A DNA stretch of 37,229 nt from Paraburkholderia sp. C35 (GTDB lineage: Bacteria > Pseudomonadota > Gammaproteobacteria > Burkholderiales > Burkholderiaceae): assembly GCF_003121405.1 (NCBI RefSeq), contig NZ_QBUY01000093.1, positions 1-37,229 on the forward strand. Reading direction: 5' to 3'. The notes under the pieces were generated by a model. That model was not told the origin of the DNA and made no database searches. It worked only from the letters and a program-made list of their open reading frames with translations. This document shows, in pieces, positions 6,617-14,815 of the stretch. Numbering within the stretch: position 1 is the stretch's first letter; every line of letters begins with the position of its first letter. The position numbers and the translations under genes were made by a program.

Positions 6617-8266
6617 ATGATCCGCAGGGAATTTCTCGCCCGCACGTTGAGCGTCGCCGTTGCTTCGCTCTTCGCGCGCGAAGTGTTCGCGCAGCATTCG
6701 ATGCACGGCATGCAAGGCATGTCCGGTATGAACGATATGGATGACATGCCCGGCATGTCGCCATCGCATGGGGCCGGGCATGGTGCAGATACACACGCCG
6801 CACACGCTGCGCCGGGCCTCGCGCCGGACACCGCGCTGCCCGCAGGCGCGCCGCTTGCCGCACTGCGCAAGCTCGCGAACGAAAGCAGTGAAGCAGGCGT
6901 GTTTCGCGCGACGCTCGTCGCGCAACCGGTGCGACGCCAGTTGATGCCGGGTCATTCGACATCGCTCTGGCTCTACGGCGATGCCGCGCAAGGACCGATC
7001 GTCGGGCCGCTCATCGACGTGCGCGAAGGCGATACCGTCGTGATCCGCTTCGTGAACCGTCTGCCGCAGCCGTCGACGATCCATTGGCACGGCCTGCCCG
7101 TGCCGCCCGATCAGGACGGCAATCCGATGCAGCCCGTCGCGCCGGGCGAGTCGCGCGTGTACCGCTTCACGCTGCCCTTGGGCAGCGCCGGCACGTACTG
7201 GTATCACCCGCATCCGCACATGATGTCGTCGGAACAGGTGTTTCGCGGACTGGCCGGGCCGATCATCGTGCGCGCCGCCGGCGATCCGCTTGCTGCTTTT
7301 CCCGAACGCCATCTGTTCTTCTCGGACCTGAAGCTGGCCAGCGACGCATCCATCGCGCCGAACGACATGATGGACTGGATGAACGGCCGCGAAGGCCAGT
7401 TCGTGCTGGTGAACGGCGCTCGGCGTCCGCGTATCGATGTCGCGCAGGATGAACGCTGGCGTCTGTGGAATGGTTGCAATGCCCGCTATCTGGGCGTGTC
7501 GCTCGGTGGCAAGCAGACTTTCGCGCAGATCGGCACGGATGGCGGTCTGCTCGACAAGCCGCGCGACGGTCTGACCGAACTGCTGCTCGCGCCGGGCGAG
7601 CGGGCGGAGATCATCGTGCGTGCCGGTGCGCAACCATCGACGGCCATTCTCACCGCAGCCGCCTACGACCGCCGCAAGATGACGATGACGGAAGGCAAGA
7701 GCCTGCCCGGCGATCCTGCGAAACCGCTCGCCGATGTGCATTTCATGCCGGGTGCGACGGCGTCTCAGGCAGCGCGCGTCATGCCGTCCACGCTGCGACC
7801 CATCGCACCGCTGCTTCCCGACAACGATTCAGCCGACAAAGCCCCGCAAAAATCCGTCGTTTTCACGGAAGCGATGGATATGACGGCCATGCACCGTCCG
7901 GGCGCAATGATGTCGGCGCTGCCACCCGGCATGCAATTCCTGATCAACGGCGCGAGCTTCGACCCGAAGCGCATCGCGCTGACCAGCCGGCGCGGCGAGG
8001 TCGAAGTCTGGTCGATCGAAAACCGCACCGACATGGATCATCCGTTCCATTTGCACGGCACGCAGTTTCAGGTGATGTCGCGGCAACAGCAGGGCAGTTC
8101 GAGAACGGCAGAGCCGTATCTCGCATGGCGGGATACGGTGAACGTGCAGCCCGGCGAGACAGTGCGCATCGCTACGGTGCAGCACGACGCGGGCGAGCGG
8201 ATGTTCCATTGCCACATACTGGAACACGAGGATCTCGGCATGATGGCAACCCTCAAGGTTGTCTGA
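6617..8266 (+). CDS. Tat-exported multicopper oxidase
   Basis: This periplasmic multicopper oxidase is of the CopA/CueO/laccase type, which oxidises Cu(I) or phenolic substrates and reduces oxygen to water. It has 549 residues. The N-terminus, MIRREFLARTLS, is a twin-arginine signal, as expected for a protein folded with copper before export. A Met/His-rich stretch follows (HGMQGMSGMNDMDDMPGM, then HGAGHGADTHAAH), a likely Cu(I)-binding antenna. All four copper motifs are intact: HWHG (156-159), HPHPH (197-201), HPFHLH (475-480) and HCHILEHEDLGMM (531-543), so type 1 and trinuclear sites should form. The ATG at 6617 is preceded by AAGGAA. Upstream is the Cys/His-rich protein. No copB, copper ATPase or CopRS/CueR regulator is adjacent. 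Confidence 0.93.
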   Translation: MIRREFLARTLSVAVASLFAREVFAQHSMHGMQGMSGMNDMDDMPGMSPSHGAGHGADTHAAHAAPGLAPDTALPAGAPLAALRKLANESSEAGVFRATLVAQPVRRQLMPGHSTSLWLYGDAAQGPIVGPLIDVREGDTVVIRFVNRLPQPSTIHWHGLPVPPDQDGNPMQPVAPGESRVYRFTLPLGSAGTYWYHPHPHMMSSEQVFRGLAGPIIVRAAGDPLAAFPERHLFFSDLKLASDASIAPNDMMDWMNGREGQFVLVNGARRPRIDVAQDERWRLWNGCNARYLGVSLGGKQTFAQIGTDGGLLDKPRDGLTELLLAPGERAEIIVRAGAQPSTAILTAAAYDRRKMTMTEGKSLPGDPAKPLADVHFMPGATASQAARVMPSTLRPIAPLLPDNDSADKAPQKSVVFTEAMDMTAMHRPGAMMSALPPGMQFLINGASFDPKRIALTSRRGEVEVWSIENRTDMDHPFHLHGTQFQVMSRQQQGSSRTAEPYLAWRDTVNVQPGETVRIATVQHDAGERMFHCHILEHEDLGMMATLKVV

Positions 8267-8311
8267 TTCCTGCCGTAGTTATCGATAGAGACAAAACAAA
8301 GGCCAGAAACG

Positions 8312-8338
8312 AAAAAACCCGGCATGAAGCCGGGTTTT
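8312..8338. terminator. Shared terminator, oxidase and cold-shock gene
   Basis: The stem AAAACCCGGC/GCCGGGTTTT with loop ATGAA (8314-8338) sits between two converging genes. On the minus strand it is followed by six T (GGGTTTTTTCG), a strong terminator for the cold-shock gene. On the plus strand it has four T. Confidence 0.85.
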
Positions 8339-8359
8339 CAAGGCTTTGGGCCCAAACGT

Positions 8360-8566
8360 TCAGGCTGCGGACTGAATGTTCGATGCCTGCTTGCCCTTCG
8401 GGCCTTGAACGACCTCGAAGCTAACTTTCTGGCCTTCCTTGAGGGTCTTGAAACCGTTCATCTGGATAGCCGAAAAGTGTGCAAACAGATCCTCACCGCC
8501 TTCGTCGGGCGTAATGAATCCGAAACCTTTCGCGTCGTTGAACCACTTGACCGTACCAGTTGCCAT
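8360..8566 (-). CDS. cspA: Cold-shock protein, CspA family
   Basis: This is a 68-residue single cold-shock domain protein that binds single-stranded RNA and DNA and acts as an RNA chaperone. RNP1 is KGFGFIT (13-19) and RNP2 is the block DLFAHFS (26-32). The length and the start MATGTVKWFNDAKGFGF are canonical. GGGGAAG lies a few bases before the ATG. Upstream is a convincing sigma-70 promoter (8705-8733), giving a leader of about 130 nt. Such long leaders are a hallmark of cspA-type mRNAs whose stability and translation depend on temperature (established for E. coli; inferred here). Whether this member is cold-induced or constitutive cannot be told. Confidence 0.95.
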   Translation of the reverse strand: MATGTVKWFNDAKGFGFITPDEGGEDLFAHFSAIQMNGFKTLKEGQKVSFEVVQGPKGKQASNIQSAA

Positions 8567-8704
8567 ACCAACTTCCCCTGTAACTCAAAAGCTGCCACGA
8601 GCCCTCGAAAAGCTCAACGACCACGGGATGCAGTCGTCCCTCCTCACAAGCTCACCAACGGCATTTTTTCGTATAGACCGCTTATTGAAAAAAGTGCCAG
8701 CTTG

Positions 8705-8733
8705 ATTGTTGAGTCTCTTTATTCGAGTGTCAA
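8705..8733 (-). promoter_or_regulatory. Sigma-70 promoter of cspA
   Basis: On the minus strand a perfect -35 TTGACA (8733-8728) is followed after 17 bp by AACAAT (8710-8705, 4 of 6 matches). Transcription would begin near 8698 and give a leader of about 130 nt before the ATG at 8566. Confidence 0.65.
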
Positions 8734-9073
8734 GAAAATTTTGAGACGCCCATTTCTTCGTTGTAAAGACCCAATTTCCAGGGTTTTTCCCGCTTTCCTT
8801 ATGTGCGGTGGCGCAAGCGGCGCGTCTTGAAAAGTCGCATAATCGACTCACATGCAGTTCAACGGTGAAGCGGCGGATACAGAGGTTGGCGTGTCATCAG
8901 CTTGCTGGCGCGGGTTGTGCGATACTCGATCCGACTGCAGTCATCAAGCTGCAATGCAGGATTACCGGAGGGCCGCCACCGCACGCGGCCCGGCGCAGAG
9001 GGCAACCGCGAGAAGCTGCTGCACCGCGCCGGAGGGACCCGATGTCCGGCCAGCCGGTCGGGTTTTGACAGGA

Positions 9074-9101
9074 TTGCGGGCCTGTCCGAGTTGTTTAGAA
9101 T
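9074..9101 (+). promoter_or_regulatory. Possible clpS promoter abutting the start codon
   Basis: TTGCGG (9074-9079) and TAGAAT (9096-9101) are 16 bp apart, and the ATG is at 9108. If used, the transcript would start at or next to the ATG, making clpS leaderless or nearly so. A TTGACA at 9065-9070 has no -10 at proper spacing. Confidence 0.35.
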
Positions 9102-9107
9102 GGGTGT

Positions 9108-9422
9108 ATGGCGATTATCCCGGACAAGCAGGACAACACCGTACTGGAGCGGCAGGAACAAAAGCTGAAACCGCCTGCCATGTTCAAGGTGGTGTTGTTG
9201 AATGACGATTTCACGCCGATGGAATTCGTCGTGATGGTCGTGCAAGAATATTTCAATAAGGATCGAGAGACCGCAACGCAGATTATGTTGAAGGTCCATC
9301 GCGAAGGCAGGGGAGTTTGTGGGGTCTATACGCGGGACATCGCGTCGACCAAAGTCGAGCAAGTCGTTACCCACGCGCGGCAGGCAGGGCATCCGCTGCA
9401 GTGCGTGATGGAGGAAGCATGA
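9108..9422 (+). CDS. clpS: ClpS, adaptor for the ClpA-ClpP protease
   Basis: ClpS recognises N-degron substrates (Leu, Phe, Trp or Tyr at the N-terminus) and delivers them to ClpA; it also alters ClpA's choice of other substrates. The 104-residue product has the flexible N-terminal tail (1-24) and the conserved core. The binding-pocket motif LLNDDFTPMEFVV begins at Leu30, with Asn32, Asp33, Asp34 and Met38 matching the E. coli pocket residues. A His follows in MLKVHREG. No clear ribosome binding site is seen; the ATG lies 6 nt after TAGAAT. The stop codon overlaps the clpA start (ATGA), so the two are translationally coupled. Confidence 0.96.
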   Translation: MAIIPDKQDNTVLERQEQKLKPPAMFKVVLLNDDFTPMEFVVMVVQEYFNKDRETATQIMLKVHREGRGVCGVYTRDIASTKVEQVVTHARQAGHPLQCVMEEA

Positions 9423-11719
9423 TTGCCCAGGAACTGGAAGTCAGTCTGCACATGGCGTTCATGGAAGCACGCCAGGCACGGCATGAGTTCATCACGGTCG
9501 AACATCTTTTGCTGGCGCTGTTGGACAACCCGACGGCGGCGGAAGTGCTGCGCGCGTGCGCGGCCAACATCGAAGACCTGCGTCAGAACCTGCGCAACTT
9601 CATTCACGACAACACGCCGACCGTCCCGGGCACTGACGACGTCGACACGCAGCCCACGCTGGGTTTCCAGCGTGTGATCCAGCGCGCGATCATGCACGTC
9701 CAGTCCACCTCGAACGGCAAGAAGGAAGTGACGGGCGCGAATGTGCTCGTGGCGATCTTCGGCGAGAAAGATTCGCATGCGGTGTACTACCTGCAACAGC
9801 AGGGCGTGACGCGTCTGGACGTCGTCAATTTCATTTCGCACGGCATCGCGAAGACGAACAGCTCGGAAGCTGCGAAGTCGACGGATGCGAACGCGGAATC
9901 GGACGAAGCCGCTGCGCAAAAGGAAACACCGCTTGCGCAGTTCACGCAGAACCTGAACCAGATGGCGAAGGACGGCCGCATCGATCCGTTGATCGGACGC
10001 GAGGCGGAAGTCGAGCGCGTGGTGCAGGTACTGTGCCGTCGGCGCAAGAACAATCCGCTACTGGTGGGCGAGGCGGGCGTCGGCAAGACGGCCATCGCCG
10101 AAGGTCTCGCATGGCGCATCACGCGCGGCGAAGTGCCCGATATCCTGGTGGACGCGCAAGTGTTCTCGCTCGATATGGGCGCCCTGCTCGCGGGCACCAA
10201 GTATCGCGGTGATTTCGAGCAGCGCCTGAAGACGGTTCTGAAGGAACTGAAAGAACGTCCTAACGCGATCCTGTTCATCGACGAAATTCATACGCTGATC
10301 GGCGCAGGCGCCGCATCGGGCGGCACGCTCGACGCATCGAATCTGCTGAAGCCGGCGTTGTCGTCGGGCACGCTCAAGTGCATCGGCGCGACAACCTTCA
10401 CGGAATTCCGCGGCATCTTCGAAAAAGACGCAGCACTGTCGCGTCGTTTCCAGAAGATCGATGTGACCGAGCCGACCGTCGAGCAGACGGTGGCGATCCT
10501 GCGTGGCCTGAAGTCGCGCTTCGAAGAGCACCATGGCGTGAAGTATTCGTCGGGTGCGCTGTCGGCGGCGGCTGAACTGTCGGCACGCTTCATCACGGAT
10601 CGTCATCTGCCCGCCAAGGCGATCGACGTGATCGACGAAGCGGGCGCGGCGCAACGCATCCTGCCGAAGTCGAAGCAGAAGAAGACCATCGGCAAGAGCG
10701 AGATCGAAGAGATCATCTCGAAGATCGCGCGCGTGCCGGCGCAAAGCGTGTCGCAAGACGACCGCAGCAAGCTGCAAACGCTCGATCGCGATCTGAAGGC
10801 TGTCGTGTTCGGTCAGGATCCGGCTATCGACGCGCTGTCGGCATCGATCAAGATGGCGCGTGCGGGTCTCGGCAAGACGGACAAGCCGATCGGCGCGTTC
10901 CTGTTCTCCGGCCCGACGGGCGTCGGCAAGACGGAAGTCGCGCGACAACTGGCGTTCACGCTGGGTATCGAGCTGATCCGCTTCGATATGTCGGAATATA
11001 TGGAACGTCACGCGGTGAGCCGTCTGATCGGCGCGCCGCCGGGCTATGTCGGTTTCGATCAGGGCGGTCTGCTGACGGAAGCCGTGACCAAGAAGCCGCA
11101 TTGCGTGCTGCTGCTCGACGAAATCGAGAAAGCGCATCCGGACATCTACAACGTGCTGCTGCAGGTGATGGACCACGGCACGCTGACGGACAACAACGGA
11201 CGCAAGGCGGATTTCCGCAACGTCATCATCATCATGACGACGAATGCGGGCGCTGAGTCGATGCAGAAGTCGACCATCGGTTTCACGTCGCGCCGCGAAA
11301 CGGGCGACGAAATGGCCGACATCAAGCGCATGTTCACGCCTGAGTTCCGCAACCGTCTGGATTCGACGATCAGCTTCCGCGCACTCGATGAAGAAATCAT
11401 CATGCGCGTGGTCGACAAGTTCCTGATGCAGCTGGAAGATCAGCTGCACGAGAAGAAGGTCGATGCGCTGTTCACCGACGCGCTGCGCAAGCATCTGGCG
11501 AAGCACGGCTTCGATCCGCTGATGGGCGCACGTCCGATGCAGCGTCTGATCCAGGACACGATCCGTCGTGCACTGGCCGACGAACTGCTGTTCGGCAAGC
11601 TGATGAGCGGTGGTCGCGTGACGGTCGACGTCGATGCAGACGACAAGATCCAGCTGACCTTCGACGAAAACTCGGCGCCTCCGCGAAATCCGAATCCGGA
11701 AGCGGTGGAAGTCGACTAA
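9419..11719 (+). CDS. clpA: ClpA, ATPase subunit of the Clp protease
   Basis: ClpA is the hexameric AAA+ unfoldase that feeds substrates to ClpP. The product has 766 residues (E. coli 758). The N-domain (about 1-145) binds ClpS. The first ATPase domain has Walker A GEAGVGKT (217-224) and Walker B ILFIDEIH. The second has Walker A GPTGVGKT (498-505) and LLLDEIEKAHPD. The ClpP-docking loop tripeptide is present as IGF (620-622). The ATG at 9419 overlaps the clpS stop and is preceded by GGAGGAAGC inside clpS. The open frame extends upstream within clpS but that part is out of family. clpP is not nearby. A strong terminator follows. Confidence 0.97.
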   Translation: MIAQELEVSLHMAFMEARQARHEFITVEHLLLALLDNPTAAEVLRACAANIEDLRQNLRNFIHDNTPTVPGTDDVDTQPTLGFQRVIQRAIMHVQSTSNGKKEVTGANVLVAIFGEKDSHAVYYLQQQGVTRLDVVNFISHGIAKTNSSEAAKSTDANAESDEAAAQKETPLAQFTQNLNQMAKDGRIDPLIGREAEVERVVQVLCRRRKNNPLLVGEAGVGKTAIAEGLAWRITRGEVPDILVDAQVFSLDMGALLAGTKYRGDFEQRLKTVLKELKERPNAILFIDEIHTLIGAGAASGGTLDASNLLKPALSSGTLKCIGATTFTEFRGIFEKDAALSRRFQKIDVTEPTVEQTVAILRGLKSRFEEHHGVKYSSGALSAAAELSARFITDRHLPAKAIDVIDEAGAAQRILPKSKQKKTIGKSEIEEIISKIARVPAQSVSQDDRSKLQTLDRDLKAVVFGQDPAIDALSASIKMARAGLGKTDKPIGAFLFSGPTGVGKTEVARQLAFTLGIELIRFDMSEYMERHAVSRLIGAPPGYVGFDQGGLLTEAVTKKPHCVLLLDEIEKAHPDIYNVLLQVMDHGTLTDNNGRKADFRNVIIIMTTNAGAESMQKSTIGFTSRRETGDEMADIKRMFTPEFRNRLDSTISFRALDEEIIMRVVDKFLMQLEDQLHEKKVDALFTDALRKHLAKHGFDPLMGARPMQRLIQDTIRRALADELLFGKLMSGGRVTVDVDADDKIQLTFDENSAPPRNPNPEAVEVD

Positions 11720-11744
11720 ACGTCGCTATCTCCGAAGCAAATAG

Positions 11745-11780
11745 AAACGGCGTGGGTTTCACAACCCACGCCGTTTTTTA
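11745..11780 (+). terminator. Terminator between clpA and dut
   Basis: A perfect 14-bp stem, AAACGGCGTGGGTT/AACCCACGCCGTTT (11745-11776), with a 4-nt loop is followed by more T residues on the plus strand. It may also serve dut on the minus strand, where the T-run is weak. Confidence 0.9.
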
Positions 11781-11834
11781 TTGGCTGCGCGTTAAAAGCT
11801 GCAAAGGCTTCAACGCACGAAACCGAGCAATGCC

Positions 11835-12281
11835 TCAGTGTTTGCCGGTGCTGCCGAAGCCGCCTTCGCCGCGATCGCTGCTTTCGAACTCATCGACGAT
11901 ATTGAACTCGGCCTGCACGACGGGCACGATCACCAGTTGCGCGAGACGCTCCATCGGATTCAGCGTGAACGTCGTCGTGCCGCGGTTCCACGTCGAGATC
12001 ATCAGTTGCCCCTGGTAGTCCGAGTCGATCAGGCCGACCAGATTGCCCAGCACGATGCCGTGCTTGTGGCCCAGACCCGAGCGCGGCAGGATCAGCGCCG
12101 CGTAGCCGGGATCACCCACATGGATCGCGAGACCCGTCGGCACGAGGGCCGTCTGGCCGGGTTCGAGCGTCAGCGGTGCGTCGAGGCAGGCGCGCAGATC
12201 GAGGCCCGCGCTGCCCGTCGTGGCGTAGGCGGGAAGTTGATCGCGCATGCGCGGGTCGAGAATCTTCAGGTCGAGTTTCAT
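11835..12281 (-). CDS. dut: dUTP diphosphatase
   Basis: This enzyme hydrolyses dUTP to dUMP and pyrophosphate, keeping uracil out of DNA and supplying dUMP for thymidylate synthesis. The 148 residues match the homotrimeric bacterial enzyme. Conserved motifs: motif 1 SAGLDLRA (24-31), motif 2 PRSGLGHKHG (67-76), motif 3 GLIDSDYQG (83-91, catalytic Asp86), motif 4 RLAQLVIVP (112-120) and the C-terminal lid RGEGGFGSTG (137-146). The ATG at 12281 (MKLDLKILD) is preferred over the longer frame start at 12365, which overlaps the upstream gene. No clear ribosome binding site. In many bacteria dut directly follows coaBC; here a flavin monooxygenase lies between them. Confidence 0.96.
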   Translation of the reverse strand: MKLDLKILDPRMRDQLPAYATTGSAGLDLRACLDAPLTLEPGQTALVPTGLAIHVGDPGYAALILPRSGLGHKHGIVLGNLVGLIDSDYQGQLMISTWNRGTTTFTLNPMERLAQLVIVPVVQAEFNIVDEFESSDRGEGGFGSTGKH

Positions 12282-12345
12282 GCAGTTTGGTGAGAGGTTG
12301 AAGTGGTTGTGGCGTCCACCAATGCGATGGATCGCCGTGATCGAT

Positions 12346-13350
12346 TCATGACTTGCCGAGTTCAAACGCTTCGGCCAGCAGTTGATACGAACGCAAGCGC
12401 GCGCGATAGCTGCCCGCGACGGTAAGCACGATCAGTTCGTCGGCGTCGAACTGTTCCTGCAACAGACGCATCCGCTCCGTGACGGACTCCGGCGTACCGA
12501 TGATGCTGCGCGGCTTTTCGCGGTCGATGATCAGCCGCTCGCGCTCGCCGTATTCCTGCGCGAGTCCTTGTGCAACGGATGGAACGGGCGCGTTCAGTCC
12601 ATAGGCCATTTGCACGCGGCGAAGATCGACGGCTTTCTCGAGGTCGGCGGCTTCCTGCTCGGTGTCCGCGCAGATCACGAAAACAGCCGCCGCGAGATAC
12701 GGCTTCTGCTCGTGACCCGCCGTGAAGCGATCACGATATGCGCGCGCGACAGCCTGCCCGAAATGCGCATTGATGAAATGCGCGAATGAAAAACGGATGC
12801 CGAGTTGCGCGGCCAGCATGCCGCCGAAATCGCTCGAGCCGAGCACCCACAATTGCGGACGTGTTTCGATCTGCGGCTGTAGCAGCACGCCGTGCGCGAG
12901 ATGGTCGGACGGCAGCGTGCCGCTCATCAGCGCGACGAGTTCGGCGACCTGTTGCGGGAACAGTTCGCCGCGATTGTAGGCGCCGGCAGCGACAGCTTGC
13001 GCCGTGCGCATGTCGCCGCCGGGCGCGCGCCCGACGCCCAGATCGACGCGGTTCGGAAACAGCGCCTCGAGCATCAGGAACTGCTCGGCAACCTTGAACG
13101 GGCTGTAGTACGGCAGCATGATGCCGCCGGAGCCGATGCGGATACGCTTCGTCACGCTGCCCAGACGCGCGAGCATCACTTCAGGGCACGGGTTCGAGAC
13201 GCCGACCAGCCCGTGATGTTCGGCGCACCAGTAGCGCGTGTAGCCGAGGTCATCGGCCAGTTGCGCGAGTTCGATCGTTGCGGCGATCGCGTCGGCCACG
13301 TTATGCCCGTCGATAACAGGCGTCTGGTCGAGCACGGAGAGCAGGGTCAT
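12346..13350 (-). CDS. LLM-class flavin-dependent oxidoreductase
   Basis: This is a luciferase-like monooxygenase superfamily member of the MsnO8/YhbW type, expected to use reduced FMN (or F420 in some relatives) in the oxidation of an unknown substrate. Its 334 residues form one TIM-barrel. Family blocks include LSVLDQTPV at the N-terminus, YWCAEHHG (41-48), IRIGSGGIMLPYYSP, RVDLGVGRAPGGD, VLGSSDFGGMLAA and IIGTPESV near the end. It sits in line with coaBC (82 bp upstream) and dut (64 bp downstream), with no terminator between, so it is probably co-transcribed. No clear ribosome binding site precedes the ATG. The substrate cannot be inferred. Confidence 0.88.
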   Translation of the reverse strand: MTLLSVLDQTPVIDGHNVADAIAATIELAQLADDLGYTRYWCAEHHGLVGVSNPCPEVMLARLGSVTKRIRIGSGGIMLPYYSPFKVAEQFLMLEALFPNRVDLGVGRAPGGDMRTAQAVAAGAYNRGELFPQQVAELVALMSGTLPSDHLAHGVLLQPQIETRPQLWVLGSSDFGGMLAAQLGIRFSFAHFINAHFGQAVARAYRDRFTAGHEQKPYLAAAVFVICADTEQEAADLEKAVDLRRVQMAYGLNAPVPSVAQGLAQEYGERERLIIDREKPRSIIGTPESVTERMRLLQEQFDADELIVLTVAGSYRARLRSYQLLAEAFELGKS

Positions 13351-13432
13351 GACAGCACCATGGCGTTAGCAGATGGATTGCATTCGGGTGTGACGTGTCG
13401 CTGAGACGCGAGAACGCGGAGCGCGGCTGCGC

Positions 13433-14644
13433 TCAACGGTTCACACCCGCATCCGGCAGGCGCTTTGCAATTTCCACGATCAAGGCGCGCGCGAGCGTCT
13501 GCTTGTCCGCGCGCGGAAGCCGCGTCGATCCCGCGGCCTCGAAAAGCACGACTTCGTTGTCATCCAGCCCGAACGTTTGCGGACCGAGATTGCCGATCAG
13601 CAGCGGCACGTTCTTGCGCTTGCGCTTCTCTTCGCCGTGCACGTCGAGGTCGCCGCTTTCCGCAGCGAAGCCGACGCAGAACGGCGCACGCGGAAGCTTC
13701 GCGACGGTAGCCAGAATGTCCGGATTCTCGACGAACGAAAACGAAGGAATCGCGTGATCGGCGGTCTTCTTGATCTTGTGCTCGGCGACATGATCGACTC
13801 GCCAATCCGCCACCGCCGCGACGCCGATGAAGATGTCGTAGCCCGGCACGGCGCGCATCACGGCATCGTGCATCTGTTGTGCGGTTTGCACGTCTTCGCG
13901 ATAGACACCCCACGGCGTTTCCAGCCCGACCGGACCGGCGACCAGATGCACGTCAGCGCCAGCTTGCTGCGCCGCGCGTGCGAGCGCGAAACCCATCTTG
14001 CCGCTCGAACGGTTCGTGATGCCGCGCACGGGATCGAGCGGTTCGAAGGTCGGGCCGGCTGTCAGCAGCACGCGGCGGCCTGCCAGTACCTTCGGCGTGA
14101 AGAACGACGCGATAGCCTCGTAGACGGCTTCCGGTTCGAGCATGCGCCCATCGCCGACTTCGCCGCACGCCTGCGCGCCCGAATCCGGCCCGAGCAGTTC
14201 GATGCCATCCGCGCGCAGTTGCGCGACGTTGCGCTGGGTGGCCGGGTTCATCCACATCTGGCGGTTCATCGCGGGCACGACGAGCAGCGGACAGTCGCGA
14301 GCGATACACAGCGTGGACAGCAGGTCATCGCACAGACCGTGCGCGAGCTTGGCGAGGAAATCGGTGGAGGCGGGCGCGATCACGATCGCGTCGGCTTCGC
14401 GCGACAGATCGATGTGCGGCATGTTGTTGTCGATGCGCGCATCCCACTGACTGGTGTAGACGGGGCGGCCGGACAGCGCCTGCATCGTGACGGGCGTGAT
14501 GAACTGCGTGGCCGCTTCCGTCATCGCGATCTGCACGGTCGCGCCGGCCTTGACCAGCAGGCGCGTGAGTTCAGCGATCTTGTAGCAGGCGATCCCGCCT
14601 GTCATGCCGAGGACGATGTGTTTTCCGGCGAGTTCTGTGGCCAA
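13433..14644 (-). CDS. coaBC: Bifunctional CoaBC (coenzyme A synthesis)
   Basis: The C-terminal CoaB domain ligates cysteine to 4'-phosphopantothenate using CTP, and the N-terminal flavoprotein CoaC decarboxylates the product to 4'-phosphopantetheine. The product has 403 residues (E. coli 406). CoaC residues: His77 in MPHIDL, Asn127 in PAMN and Cys160 in ACGEVGDGRM. The CoaB domain starts near 190 with LLTAGPTFEPLDPVRGITNRSSGKMG, and KIKK follows later. The start is TTG at 14644: GGAGG lies 6 nt upstream and no in-frame ATG occurs before residue 14. The gene follows lspA after a 171-bp gap and belongs to the ribF-ileS-lspA-coaBC run. Confidence 0.96.
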   Translation of the reverse strand: MATELAGKHIVLGMTGGIACYKIAELTRLLVKAGATVQIAMTEAATQFITPVTMQALSGRPVYTSQWDARIDNNMPHIDLSREADAIVIAPASTDFLAKLAHGLCDDLLSTLCIARDCPLLVVPAMNRQMWMNPATQRNVAQLRADGIELLGPDSGAQACGEVGDGRMLEPEAVYEAIASFFTPKVLAGRRVLLTAGPTFEPLDPVRGITNRSSGKMGFALARAAQQAGADVHLVAGPVGLETPWGVYREDVQTAQQMHDAVMRAVPGYDIFIGVAAVADWRVDHVAEHKIKKTADHAIPSFSFVENPDILATVAKLPRAPFCVGFAAESGDLDVHGEEKRKRKNVPLLIGNLGPQTFGLDDNEVVLFEAAGSTRLPRADKQTLARALIVEIAKRLPDAGVNR

Positions 14645-14668
14645 CTGATGCCTCCGACAAGACGTGAT

Positions 14669-14696
14669 GGCCGGCGCATCGGTGAAGCGCGCCGGC
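14669..14696. other. Hairpin in the lspA-coaBC gap
   Basis: GCCGGCGC (14670-14677) and GCGCCGGC (14689-14696) form an 8-bp GC stem. No T-run follows on either strand, so it is not a classical terminator. It could protect mRNA ends or attenuate read-through into coaBC. Confidence 0.4.
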
Positions 14697-14815
14697 TTCG
14701 TACTGCAAGACTGCCTGGGCGCGGGCAGGGCGGCATGTAGCCGCGATCCCCGCGCGGAAGGTGCGATACATGAAGCACCGCACTTTGCCTGTTGTTATAC
14801 CCGCGATACCAGCGC

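Larger units (their letters stand above)
8567..9107. other. Divergent cspA/clpS intergenic region
   Basis: These 541 bases carry no gene that I can support. The left part (8567-8733) is the cspA leader and promoter. The right part (8734-9107) ends in the clpS upstream region with a -10-like TAGAAT at 9096-9101. A short inverted repeat AGTCG/CGACT is near 8833-8847. Several frames stay open in the GC-rich part, but none resembles a protein I know. Confidence 0.5.

Noticed and set aside
9065..9070. Perfect TTGACA upstream of clpS
   Set aside because: The only -10-like box (9096) is 25 bp away and nothing suitable lies at 16-18 bp, so it was not called as the -35.
8852..9205. 117-codon frame on the plus strand upstream of and overlapping clpS
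   Set aside because: It overlaps clpS in another frame, lacks start signals and resembles nothing known.
10058..11506. 482-codon open frame opposite clpA
   Set aside because: It is a codon-bias shadow; clpA is intact with all motifs.
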